A DNA stretch of 64,000 nucleotides from Lasiosphaeria ovina (lineage: Eukaryota; Ascomycota; Sordariomycetes; Sordariales; Lasiosphaeriaceae): positions 4,898,001 to 4,962,000 of the forward strand of contig JAULSN010000002.1 in assembly GCA_033439765.1 (NCBI GenBank), read 5' to 3'. Position numbers and translations under genes: made by a program. Below the pieces are notes generated by a model, which worked only from the letters and a program-made list of their open reading frames with translations, did no database searches and was not told the origin of the DNA. Shown here piece by piece: positions 39,116 through 50,500 of the stretch. The stretch's first letter is position 1, and each line of letters begins with the position of its first letter.

Positions 39116-39975
39116 GCGCGGCCCGGACTTTGAGCCTCGTTGTACGATAGTCAAGCAAGCTTGTTGTGGTTTTACCGGCCACTGTTATGAAGTATGCTTC
39201 TCATCTCTGGTTGTCGCATTAAAAGGGGACTTATATGAAATAGAAACTGGCTCAAGCTTTACAAGAGCCAACATGTTAAATAATGTACAGCCCGTATCAA
39301 AACAATGATTGTCAGCTTGAGAAATGAAACTAAGCCGACATCCATCATCGGCATTTCAACCTCTTGTTTCTATAAACGAATGTTTCATGGTTATTCCTAT
39401 GGTTACTGTCAGGTCGCGTGAGCCTGACTTGGTGGAGCAAACGAAAAGGCATGTAAGCTAGAAAAGCTTCGTGCCCATGCCAAAATGTAATTTGACGTAT
39501 ATGTGCCAATCACGGGTAGCAAATATGTGATCTTGCTCTCTTTAAATTGCTTTATTCTCCCTTTTTTCGGTTTCAACCAAGAGATGCTCGAAGAATTGGA
39601 GATGTGATGTCGGAAAGGTGGGTTGGGTTCCTGCTGGGATGTCTCAGCCTCACCGCCTGCCGTTTTGGGGCAGCGAATGACACAACTGCACTGCACCGCA
39701 CTGCGCGGCTGCGCTGCGCTTCAATCATCAGCCGCGAGAAGGAGCCACTCCCACCCGCCCTGGTCACTCGCACCTGCCTCGCAAAGCTCATGCGACGAAC
39801 GACAGGAATTTAACAAGAGCCACATTCTCTGAGACGAAAGCACGGAAAGAGGGGCCAAGACTGGACATCTCAGCCGACGCCGTCATGAGCACGCGAGCCG
39901 ACGCGCCATAATGCCTTGACATCCCCGATTACATTTGATTGATATTGAGAGCCACGCCAGTCATCAGCCGCAGCC
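39116..39975. other. intergenic region, MSS51 to PXA gene
   Basis: No gene seen. AT-rich from 39180 to 39560 (MSS51 3' side), then a GCTGCGC-rich patch near 39700 and the PXA promoter. Confidence 0.5.
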
Positions 39976-42900
39976 ATGACGACCGCGGCTGCGCAGGGCC
40001 CGACACGTGCGCCGACTCCACGGCCCAAGGCAACTCTTAGTGCACCCGAGTTGACGGCGGCCACGGCGTCGGCGTCCAATCCACGCCCCATCCAGCCGTC
40101 CGGGCTGCTGTCGGGGAGCGGGCGTCGTGGTGGTGGTGCCGCGGGTGCTGCTGCTGGTGCTCCTGCCGATGGGCTTTCCGACCGAGCAACGGCCAGTCTA
40201 ATTCGCCGGACGCTATGCCCCCAGCAACTCGTCGACAAGGCCAAGAACACCACGCCCGCTCCGATAGAAGACCTGCTGCCTCCGCTCACGAGCCGCAACG
40301 ACGTCGACTTGCAGCTGTACGCACTCATCGCCATCATCCTACGCGAGTTCGTCCAGAACTGGTACTCCAAGATCACGCCCGACGAGACCTTCGTCGCCGA
40401 GATTGTCCAGATCATAGCTCACTGCACCAGAGCGCTCGAGCAGCGCCTTCGCAAGGTCGACCTCGAGAGCCTACTATTGGACGAGTTCCCTGACCTTCTC
40501 GATAGGCACATCACTGGTCCGCCACGCCCCCCTCGTATTCCTAGACCATACAAGACACCACGCCGCTAACACTAAAGGAAATAATCTAGCCTATCGAACC
40601 GCCCACGATCCTGTAGCCCAGCCACCAGTGGTGACGGATCCTCGCGAGATATACCACTCGCTGTACTCGCTTCCTGCGCTGTCTCCAGTTCCCCGCCCAT
40701 CAAACCCCGATAGTGTTGCCCAGCAGGCCGAGAATGAGGTGGTGTACCGTCAGCTGCTCGTCAACGCCGTCCTGCCGGTGCTGCTCCCAACCGAGGACCT
40801 CGAAAATGAGTGTCTGACGGCACTGGTTGGCCAGATCTTCTCCGAGCTGATTATTGGGAACGTCGTTGCCAACAAACTATCGGAGCCGTGGCTTTTATGG
40901 GAGGTGATCATTATTGGCGCTGGTGTTATTGGGCGGCGGAGAGCGGCAGGCAGGCCAGCGCCCCCCGGACCAGGAGCGGGACCATTGAGCAGAGGGTCCA
41001 AAGATGGCCGCAGGGGCTTCTCGATCCAGGCACTGTTCTGGACGGTCCTCCAGTGGGGCTTCGTGGCGGCGTCGCTCCTCAGAGCCATCGTGGCCATGCT
41101 GATCACGTCGCGCACGATACCTCGACGGCCCTCGCGCAACGCTCCAGTCCGCGACGAGCACGCGCTCAGCGCGGCAGCTGCCCATCACAGGCCAGATATC
41201 AAGCTCGACCCCATACAGGCGGCCGATTCCTACGAGACGGAGACGAATACGGAGCCACCAAAGACACCAATGCTGGCATTCCGGCTCTGGGCTGCCCTAT
41301 CGAATCTGGCCGAGTTGGACGTACGGATGCCCTGGCTGTGCGGCACATTATCGATTCTCCAGTGGATCGCAATGACTGGGCCGGGACGAATGGCCAACGT
41401 CGACGGCGTGATTGACAGGTAGGAAAATCATGTTTACTTGTTGCCCCCCCTTTCGCTTTCACTCTCACCATCGTTTCCAACTACCAGCCCCCTCCTTATC
41501 CCGAGATTGGTAGTCACACGGCATGACCCGCAAGTCACTGGATCTGAGGTCTGAGGGCGTGACTGGATCTGAAGGCGTGCTGTGCAAGTGCACCACAGCA
41601 GATAGTGAGATTGCTGGCCCGTTGTGACCCGTGTCCCGTTGCCTTGCGATCCTGGTTTTGAGTGGCCGGCCGGAAGTCTGGAAGGGTCTTGGCTAGGGCC
41701 GCAGTCAGTCGGGCCAATGCCAGGCGGGAGCAAGGCTTCGGGCTAAAGCCAGATGCGGTGGAACACACTCCCAAAAGGTCCTGCGGCCGAATCGGCGGCC
41801 ACAAGACTCTGAGGTTCCAGTCGCCGGGGGTCTGCATCTGGAACCCCCTCTCGACGGGCGGGCCAATGGCGGCGCGCAGTTGCCCTTGGCCGCGTCCGAT
41901 TGCTCGACGCCCTTCAGAGGCTTGCACGGCGGTCCATCGGAGAGCCTTGTTTACGCGCCCAGCAAGCAGCACCCTGCAGGGGTTGGACTTGGACCACACC
42001 ACCCCCCATTCACACCTCGCGAGTTTTTCTCACCAAATTCATTTACCACGCCTGGTCGATCTCCTCTTGGTGCTCTCTCTGGTCTGCTGCCCCACAGACT
42101 ATCTTGCCCTGCCGTGTCCGATGCAAGCCCTACGCTCGTCGCCGCTGTCGACGGTCACGATGCATATTGCCCTTTCCTGGATGGTGGTTGTCCTCCAAGC
42201 CGTTTAGGTTCGCGGTCGGGGTCGCTGAGTCTATCGAGTGATTCAAGTCAACACGAGAGAGAAAGCAGTGTCGGTCAGCTAGCTAGCCAGCCAGCCGGTC
42301 AGTCAGTCACTTAGTCAGTCACTTGCTGATTGACATGTCACATCCATGTCTCACTGTCCTGCCAAAGAACGCAAAAGTGCCCAGCCTTAGATTGGTGAGC
42401 ACAATGCATCATCACCAATGCTCCCCCGGTCGAGGCTTCTGTCGCTCTCTCATATGCCATGGCAGGCAGACTCAAAGACACCCGAGCGCCGTATGCGCCA
42501 TGGTCCAGAGCAGAGCAGAGCCCTGCCGGGTCTTGCGGTCACTCGAGTTCGAGTTACACGAGCTGTGCAAAGATCAGACGAGGGTGCTCTCCAGACTCCG
42601 ACCCAGGTCCGATGGAGGTTCATGCTTGCTTGCTTGGTCGCGGTAGCCGGCCGGCGTCTCCCCACCTTCTCACGTCCCTGTCTCCCCGCATTGAAGGCAG
42701 GAAGCTCTGGCCACTGTGCTCATTGCACTGCTCCCCTTTCCACCTCTCCGCCCTCCCCAGCAAGCCACTTGCAGCGGTCTGAGCTAGCTTGGTTGTCGGT
42801 CTCAATTTCGCCCGTCTTGTCTCTCAATGCCGCGCCTGGCACCACGATAATTGCGCACGTTGTTTTCGGTGGCTTGAACACCATAGTTCCATTGCTTCCT

Positions 42901-44140
42901 CGATACCTGACCGTTTTGTCCGTTCCGTGCCCGCCCTGGTCGTCGTGGCCTGCACGCTCAGACACTTGGCTCCCTGTCCCTCTTCCGAGACGGACCTTAT
43001 TCCCACCCCTGCCTCGAGAAAACCGTTCAACTGCCTCCAAAAATGGGGTGTGCAGGTTAAGGCTCCTGTTGCGGCTTGTTCACTACTTGCTTGCACACCC
43101 CATTTTTGGAGGCAGTTGCCGTTCCATCTGGGGAGAAAAGATGGGATGAGCACTTTGGCAATGGGCACACCCATTCCTTTCTTCTCACCCGTGCACACCC
43201 GACCAGTCTAGTTCTCTCACCCCCTCAGCTCTTCATTCACCCGTTTCTCCCACCGTTCCCCCACGCATGAAACACACAATGTCGTTGTTGCCACCCACCC
43301 TCGAGCCTGTCTCAGCTAGCTAACATGGGCAATCAAATAAAACCACACACACCAAACAGGCTTCTCTCGTATGGAATTCACCAGTACTTGCTAGACCCGG
43401 CCAACTTACCCCCACTACTCCGCAATGTGCGAGGGGCTCTGTTCCCTAACAATATGCCTGGCAAGCCGACCTTGATGGCGCCCTCTTCCGAAGCAGAGCT
43501 GCTTTTGCTGCGACGCAGGTGCGCTAGTGCTCTTTGGGCCCTTGTTCCGAAGGGTGTGGGAAGGCTGTATTTTGGCAGCAGCCGTGGTGGCCACGGTGCT
43601 GGTGCCCGTGGCCGTGGCGCCGCTGTTGGAACCAGGGAGGGGTGGGACCCTGCTACCCCGGCTCCTGCTGCTGCTTCTGCTTCTGGTCCTGCTAGACCGC
43701 TGCCGCCAAAAGGATCAGCAAGGCAGCACGGCCAGCAGCAGCACGGACATGGGTCGTCCGCCTCTTCTAGTCCTGATCAAGATGTTGCTACTGCTCTCCC
43801 ATCACAGCGGTCCGCTCCGAGGAGCGGCGGTCAGCCGTCAATAACTAGCACTGCTGACCAAACTAGCGCTGCTACTATCCCTGCCGCCCTCAGGACGTCC
43901 ACGACCGATGCTTCTGCTGCCGCTGCTGCTGTAATTAAGGGCCAAGAGGCGGAGGTGGCGGGCGCCCAAGACGACGAGTGGGCTCTGCAAGACATTGAGG
44001 CGGGGATCCTCGACGTGTTTAGCGATGCCTACTGCAACAAGCACCTCATGTACAGCGTCGTGGAACTGCTGCTGGTGCGTCTGCTACCCGAGATCACCGA
44101 GAAGGGCGTCGTTAACCTGTGGGCCGAGAGGCTCGCCTAA
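39976..44140 (+). CDS. PXA-domain protein (Mdm1/Nvj3-like), with a 1.94-kb intron
   Basis: A PXA (PX-associated) domain protein. Relatives such as yeast Nvj3/Mdm1 act at ER-vacuole contacts, so a membrane-contact role is plausible but inferred. Exons are 39976-40516, 40590-41418 and 43360-44140, giving 716 aa in one frame. A Gly/Ala-rich N-terminus is followed by the PXA helices (LYALIAIILREFVQNWYSKI; HCTRALEQRLRKVDLESLLL; HITAYRTAHDP across intron 1; ENECLTALVGQIFSELIIG). Hydrophobic helices near WEVIIIGAGVIG and the third block follow. After the long intron the frame resumes as VIDR-LLSYGIHQYLLDP, then LLRNVRGALFPNN and RRRCASAL. A disordered Ser/Ala/Gln region precedes a terminal helix pair (YCNKHLMYSVVELLLVRLLPE). 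An ATG at 43325 could start a short isoform, but the conserved frame clearly crosses the intron. Confidence 0.85.
41419..43359 (+). other. unusually long intron (1941 nt) of the PXA gene
   Basis: Donor AG-GTAGGA at 41419 and acceptor AAACAG ending at 43359, with a CTAGCTAAC branch-like site about 38 nt before it. Joining these leaves an AGG arginine codon and restores the domain. About ten times longer than most introns in this window. It contains short non-homologous ORFs, GTCAGTCA-type repeats at 42290-42325 and a perfect 27-bp inverted repeat at 43028-43118. No intact protein gene is recognised inside. Confidence 0.7.
43028..43118 (+). repeat. perfect 27-bp inverted repeat with 37-nt loop
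   Basis: Arms at 43028-43054 and 43092-43118 are exact reverse complements (left arm begins CAACTGCCTCC, right arm ends GGAGGCAGTTG). The loop is 43055-43091. As RNA it would form a long uninterrupted stem inside the PXA intron, transcribed from either strand. No target-site duplication is evident. Confidence 0.95.
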
Positions 44141-45817
44141 TAAACGACCACTCACTCGACGAGCTCAAGTTTGTGAATACGTGTGTGGATGGGTCAATAA
44201 AGTCCCCATCTCCACCAATAATAATAACTGGAATGGCTCCGTACTAGACTGCCCCGTGGCGTATCATTAATGTGGTGAAGTAGCTAGGTAATCGGCATGG
44301 TATTCCCCCCACCCCCCCCTTTGGCTGGGATTTTTGATCTAGTTGTTGTCTTTCTTGTCCTTGCTAGTTCCTTTGTGGCCTTGAACACGCTGTCTCGTCA
44401 TAATGGAGAGAGTAGTGGGGGCTCAGAACCCATCCTATAGTAAATACCCAGCCTGTCTTGTAAGATATGCCAGTAATATTTCGCCGAGCATGAACAAGTA
44501 GGCTTGTAGATAGATATACGAAGCAGATATACGAAGCAGAACGGGAGAGAAAAAGGGCAAAATTCATGAAACCATGCTCCGGGAATATTGGGAAGTATCC
44601 AAGGTAAAAATAAAATATAAAATCGAAACAAGCCCCATCCATCCCTAGACTCTTGCGAGTCGGCTTTCCTTTTCTCTGCTTGCTTGCTTGCTTGCTTATT
44701 TCCTTGGGCCATTGGTCAGGCCTGCCCCCCATCTTCGCTGTTTGTCGTGAAAAATAATAAAATGGTCGGATCTCCGTTGTCCGCTCCCGGGAAACAAAAC
44801 AGTTCGTGATAAGACGTGGCTGACACAAACGCAAGAGTAGTCGTCCCCCTGCAAAGCCCCCGCGGGACAATCCATGGATAGATATATATGATGCAAAAGA
44901 AAAGGAGAAGAAGAAATAGACTATAAATGGAAAGAGAAAAAAAGGATTATACCGCCACTAAATTGTACAGAGATAGGAAAAAATGGTAATGATCTCCCTG
45001 CCATGCCATGCCTAAAAATGCCCACCACCACCACCACCACCACCACCGCCACCGTCGATGGTAATAGTGGTTGGTCTAGCACCCGCCTCTCCCCGGGGAG
45101 ACAGGGCGAAAAAGGGTGCCGAGAAGGGAAATGGAATAAGTGGAAATCGTGTGACTCCAAAAAAAAATAAGTCGAATAAGCGGCAGAAGATGGAGGGGTT
45201 TTCGAGTCTTGGTTTCGCGTGAGCGCTTTTTTCTGTCTGTTGCGGGAGCGGTAAAAGATGTTGGCGTAACCCTCATCCAAATGGATAACGCCAATGTTGG
45301 GTATATGTAGGTCCGAATAGCAGAAAAAAAGGGAAAATGTCGTATGTTATGCTGAGGAAAAAAAAAGAATTTCGAAATTCTGGCGACGTGTACATGGTTC
45401 GTGTTTCAGGGGCGCACACGCGCCGAGGGAATGGCGCGGCAGGCGGGACTGGCGTTGGCGAGAGAGAAACCCTGTTACTAGGCCAGCAGCCCAGTATCAG
45501 GGGCGTCAAATAAAACAAGCTGGGAAACCTGACTGTTGCGAGACATCAAGATCGTATACCCTTGAACACCAAAGGGACTCGTCCAAACATGACGTCGAAA
45601 GGATCCCAAGAGACTTCGCAAGCATCGTTGGGAAAGGTCTTTTCATCCGCATTTTTGAGACGGGTTGCCTCGCCGTGCTCTGCATGCCAGCAGACGCAAA
45701 ACAGTCAAGAGGGAGCAAGTCGGTTAATGCTACCCAAGAGCCAAAGCACGGTGGGGAGAATAAGCAACAGCACCTCCCAATGAAAGCCGGAGCCGTTTTC
45801 TTTCCCATACCTCTTTC
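44141..45817. other. convergent intergenic region with simple repeats
   Basis: Contains the 3' ends of the PXA gene (+) and the CENP-B-like gene (-). A GCTT tandem lies near 44676-44698 and a CAC tandem at 45021-45051. One CTCCGTA occurs at 44236-44242. ORFs here are shadows. Confidence 0.5.
45021..45051 (+). repeat. CAC/ACC trinucleotide repeat
   Basis: About nine CAC units in the intergenic region downstream of both flanking genes. Confidence 0.9.
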
Positions 45818-47584
45818 TTATGCCCTCAACACCGGTTCCTGCTTGATCGGCGGGGCGTTTGGCATCTCGCTGTCACCTTCGGGGATGCGGGACAGGCCAC
45901 CCATTCCGTGCGCCGCGGCCTTTGCAATCTGGTTTTGGTGTATGCGCAACTTTTCCGTCAACCTAACGACAGCGAGGTACTCGTTCTGGTCCACAAACCC
46001 GCCAGCGTGCTGGATAAAAGACAAAAGCGTGTCGGCGGCCTTGCGCGCATCCTCCTGTGTCGGGGAGCTCGGTGATGAACCGACAGCGCTCGCGGTGACG
46101 GGGGTTGTAGTCGAACGCGCCGCCAGGCTACTGTTACTGCTGCTGTGACGAAGCTGCGGTGACGAAACCGCATGGCTAAGATCAAAATGCGCTCCCGACG
46201 TTTCGCTCGTCGCAGATTCCAGAGCCGACGACGGCGCCGTGGCGGAAACGTGGTACTTGGGGGTTAAGGGCTCCGTAGACTGGGACTGGTTCATGTACTC
46301 CAAATCTAGGGTGGGAAATGTCTGGCTCCGTGGCCGCTGGAAGTTTGGGTTGCCGGCCCCGGGAGGCGGAATCTGCCTATTGTCGGCCCGGAGAAACCCG
46401 CCGACATTGGGATCCGGGGAGAAGTTGAACGAGGCCGTAGGGCTCATTGCGCTCCCGCCAGAAAACGACGAGGCCCCCGTGTCGGTAAAGGCGCTCGACA
46501 GGGACGTCGTGCTCTGGGAATTCGAGTGCTTGTATGTACCGCCCTCGGTGGCAAAGTCGATAAAGTTGTTCAGGCTCTCCTTCTCCTCATCGCTCCTGTT
46601 TGCTGACAAGGGCGAGGGAGAGAGGTGCCCAGACGGAGAGGCGGGAGAAATGGCGCTCGAGGGTTGCGACGCGCTCAGCGACGGCGAGCCGCGGATGCTG
46701 TCGGGGATATTGGTCTCGGAGGCACGGCGCATCAGTTTCCCCGGGCCGATGCCGTGCTTCAGCATAAACTTGTCAAGCCAAGTCGAGCTGCTCATCTTGA
46801 AGAAGCTGTCGCCCGGGTTGCTCATCGTCGTCGAGAAGAGGCGCGCTTTCTCCTTGAGGTCCTCACCTGTCACGGCGATGCCCGTCTTTTGGGCATTTCG
46901 CAGGTAGTTTGACAGAGCCTTTTCAATGTCTACGCCTTTCCCCTTGGTGCGCTTGATCGGGGAGCTACTCCGATCTTCCGAAGAGAGATACTTTTCCTTG
47001 TGGCGCAAGACCTTTGACACGGTGCTATGCCAGTGTTAGATGGGTTCAGATAACGGCGGTCTTGCGGCCTACCTTCTCTCGACGCCAAAGCGGGCGCCAA
47101 TGTCTGTCTGCTTGGCCGTGGGGTGGTCCTCGGCATACTGGCACATGGCGCGGCGGTCGTCGTCAGTCAGCGTCTTCCTTGGCTGCGACGTCTGGATCGC
47201 GGGCAGTTTCGACGTCTTGAGCGGCGCCGAGACGGGTGGGATGGCAACCGGCGGCGCCGAGTGCGGGCTATAGTTGTTCGGGTTGGTCAACATGCTCGGC
47301 CACGTCGCATGATGGGGCATCATCAGCATGGGCAACTGCGTGTGTGAGGCCTGGGACTGCGACATAGGCTGCGGAGGGGGAGGGGGCGGCATCCTGTTCA
47401 AAGACTCGGAAGGCAGTCCGTGGGTGATGGGCGGTATGTAGCCATAGCCATTACTGTAGTCGGGCATAGTGGTCTGGTGGTGATATGAGTTCATATCTAC
47501 CCAATTCTCGTTGCTGTATGGATGGTCTTGGGCGATGTGGTTCTCCTGGTCCATGGCTGTCGAGCCGATGATCTGGTTATGCAT
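45818..47584 (-). CDS. CENP-B/Tc5-type helix-turn-helix DNA-binding protein
   Basis: A putative DNA-binding protein with tandem HTH modules of the CENP-B/pogo-transposase type but no DDE nuclease region; likely nuclear. Exons on the minus strand are 47584-47073 and 47024-45818, split by a 48-nt intron with a CTAAC branch site, giving 572 aa. The first HTH (about 131-190) includes DDRRAMCQYAEDHPTAKQ and, across the intron, GVER-STVSKVLRHKEKY. The second (about 195-262) includes DIEKALSNYLRNAQKTG and TWLDKFMLKHGI. The N-terminus is Tyr/Pro/Met-rich, and residues 270-480 are Ser/Pro-rich and probably disordered. A C-terminal helix pair (about 500-545) precedes IKQEPVLRA. The start is the first true ATG of the frame; DNA target unknown. 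Probably a domesticated regulator rather than a transposase. Confidence 0.88.
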
Positions 47585-50500
47585 GCTCACGAGAGGACTC
47601 GTCTGGCTGGGACGGGTGGGCGGTGGCGGCTTGGATCAGTACTGCACTGCACTGGCCTGGCCTGCGCGAGGGGAGCTGAGTCGTCCACACTTTGCGGTGT
47701 TGGCGATGTGCCGAGCCACTCTCACCGGGATATGCGTGTTGGCTACTGGAGTATAGCAGCTGTGGGGATCAGCCCTTCAGGAATGGGGTGCGCAATACCG
47801 TGCTCGCTCAGGAGACGGCTTGCATTGCATGGTACGGCAGACCAATTGGTTCCTCTATCAGGCATGCAGCAGCGGTCTGGCCGTCGAAGAGGTCGCAAGG
47901 CTTGTTGCGTTGGGAGCCCGCTCGGGTGCTGAGCTGCAGTGTAGCTAGCTGCAGAGGCGTCTTCCGGCAGCCTTTCGGCACGCCTCTTGTCGAAAAAGAG
48001 CGGGTAGACTGCGTAGGCCGGGACTGGACAGGCTCGGCAAGCAGGAGTAGAGCGCCTCGTTGCTTCGAGATAACCGTAGCCGCCTTAGTCGGTGTTGCAC
48101 CCCCCTTGGCTAGTACCAGAGCTCGTGTTAGGGACGCCTTCCTCGACCTTCCTCCGTCAGACCGTCTCTCGGCAGCAGCAACGCGTGTCTATAGCGGGCT
48201 CGAGCCGATTCCAGGCTGCTTCGCTGCTTCGTTCGGATTCGGGAGCGACTCTATTCACGGACGGTCCCAGAGTTGCCGACCAAGACATAGAGCGGCGCAG
48301 TGACCAAGGGCGCCTCTTGTCAGCAGTGGAACCTGTGTAAGTGAGTCCAGGGCATCCACAGCAGGAGCAGTCGTGGTAGCAGTAGCGGTAGCGGTAGTGG
48401 CAGCGGTACCAGGCAGGAGAGATCTACCAGTAGGGCGTCAGTGGGCTGCAGTGCAGTCCGACCTCTGATGGAGCTGGGTCGAGATAAGTCAGACGCACAG
48501 AGTGCTAACCATGTAGTGGTGGAGGGTCACGCTGGGGCAGCATATGTACTATGTATGCGCGCAGGATGTTTGTATCTCCCGGCAGGGGTCCAGGGTGCGT
48601 GGGCCGGTATTGGGGCAGCCACGGGGGGAGTCGGGGGAGAGGCTTGGAAGGGGGGGGGGCCGCTTGGTGCTCAGAGCCGGGTCCTCCTCAAAGCAGGACG
48701 GACGAGGAGGATAAGACCGGGGCGACGATAGCACACACACTATTCAGTACAACAACATGACAGATGAAGTCAAGACTTAAGACGGCCCATGACCACTGGC
48801 TAGGCCCGAGATGGGAAACGTATCGGGACTGGAGCGAGCCCAGCCGGGTTGGCTATGGCAGTCCCCCAGAGCATCGACAGGCGCAGCGTAGCGTCGTCGA
48901 TGGGAGGGCTGGCTCGGGCTTCTGAAAGGAAACGTCGGGGACGGGCATGGGGACTGGCAGCGGAGGAAATCAAGAGAATCAATGCTGCTAGCGTCGTCAG
49001 AAGGAGCGCCCGAACCGACGGACAAGGACCTGGACCTGCAGACCCATGTCCCTCGATGTGCTTGCGCCTATCGACATGGGATAGACGAGCGAGCAAAAGC
49101 AACGTCGAGCTTGGCTTACACTAACCATTCCGCAGCTAGGTACAAAACAGGTAGGCTAGAGGGCTGTCCGTTTTGAAGGCGTTCCTGGACAGGCGGAAAA
49201 CGTGATGGCCAACGGTATTCTCAGTCCTCAACGGCCATGTGCTGTGCTTTGCTTGTCCGCCGTAGTCGGTACAGTATTCGAGTAATGTACTCCGTACCTA
49301 GGCGGCCGTCCAAGGCGTGTCAAACTGTCAAATCTAAGCGAACCATGGCAGTCGCATGGCTACACACAGGCACGCGCACGTACATCCACTAGCACACCCA
49401 CGCGCACGAGAAAAAGTGCGACGCAGGTACGGAGTATGGGATACCTGGCTGCCTTTTGGTATCCGCGGAGAGCGATATGGGCACCATCGCCATGCGCCAG
49501 AAACGCGATCCGCCATTCACCACCCCGTCCCATGGCAGGCCGGCAGTCGAGGCCAACGAGACGGAGGCGGTTGCTTCCTCATATATACCGAATACAGAGC
49601 AGCAGTTGCCGAGGACGAGTCGATAATTGTCTCAATAATCGTACTACCTACGCAATAGTGGTAGGGTCAATGGCCGCGGCAGACACGGGACACGGGCTCA
49701 GTGTGCGAATCACAGCCGCGCAACGGGTATCTTGTCGCCGTTTGGCTGCCTTTGGGTGCCCGCCCGCTGGGCCAGAGTGGGCCGGGGGTGTGGTGAGTGG
49801 TCGCTAGCTTAAGCGGCCCTCTTTGGACCCATCATGCGCCCACGTTAATGGACTTCATCTTGGGGTCGCCAACGGACGCCATCGACACTGCTCTACCAGA
49901 CAGCTGGAATTGGCCGTGCTGGACTAGTATCCCGACATGGCTGACGGATCAGATTCAGACCAGTCAGTACAAAGGCCATTGTGCCGACCGAGGCACTCGA
50001 GAAATCGGGTGGGCGGCGGGTCTGAGACAGACATGGGAACCCCAGTGGCCGTGTCTCACAGACGGTGGCTTAGCCGTCGCCTACCGCGCTGAGCGAGCCG
50101 ACGATGAGGGCTGTCTCGCCGCTTTAGGGCGAGGCTGCCTAAGGCTTAAGCTTGACGGTTGCTGCCGCAAGACCCGCACTCAAGCTCTTTGAAATAAGAT
50201 GGACAGCGGCGGACCGCTGCGGCAAGGGGGCCCCCGTCATTGTGGTCCAAAGCCAGACCAGGGAAACCCTTGAACAGCCCGAGCTGCTTGTTTCTGCTTG
50301 AGCACGGGAAATACCCCTTCAAGGCCCGACCACGACTGCCGGAACCTCACCTCGCCAGTGGGACACGGCGAGCATCGCGGCATTCGGCGGCATGGTCGTG
50401 TCATTGTTGATTGCCGGCCGGGAAGGATCCTCCGGTCTAATGGATACTAGGTACCGAACCGCTTTGTTCCAGGCGGCGAGAGAAATCCGTACATATTGAA

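Noticed and set aside
43028..43118. transcription terminator hairpin
   Set aside because: Intrinsic terminators are bacterial; the element lies inside a eukaryotic intron and has no T run.
43325..44140. independent gene starting at ATG 43325
   Set aside because: The sequence after 43360 completes the PXA-family protein, and a good branch site and acceptor lie directly before it. An alternative start remains possible.
47692..48303. 203-codon plus-strand ORF upstream of the CENP-B-like gene
   Set aside because: No recognisable domain, and it lies in a stretch open in other frames; kept only as a possible non-coding transcript.
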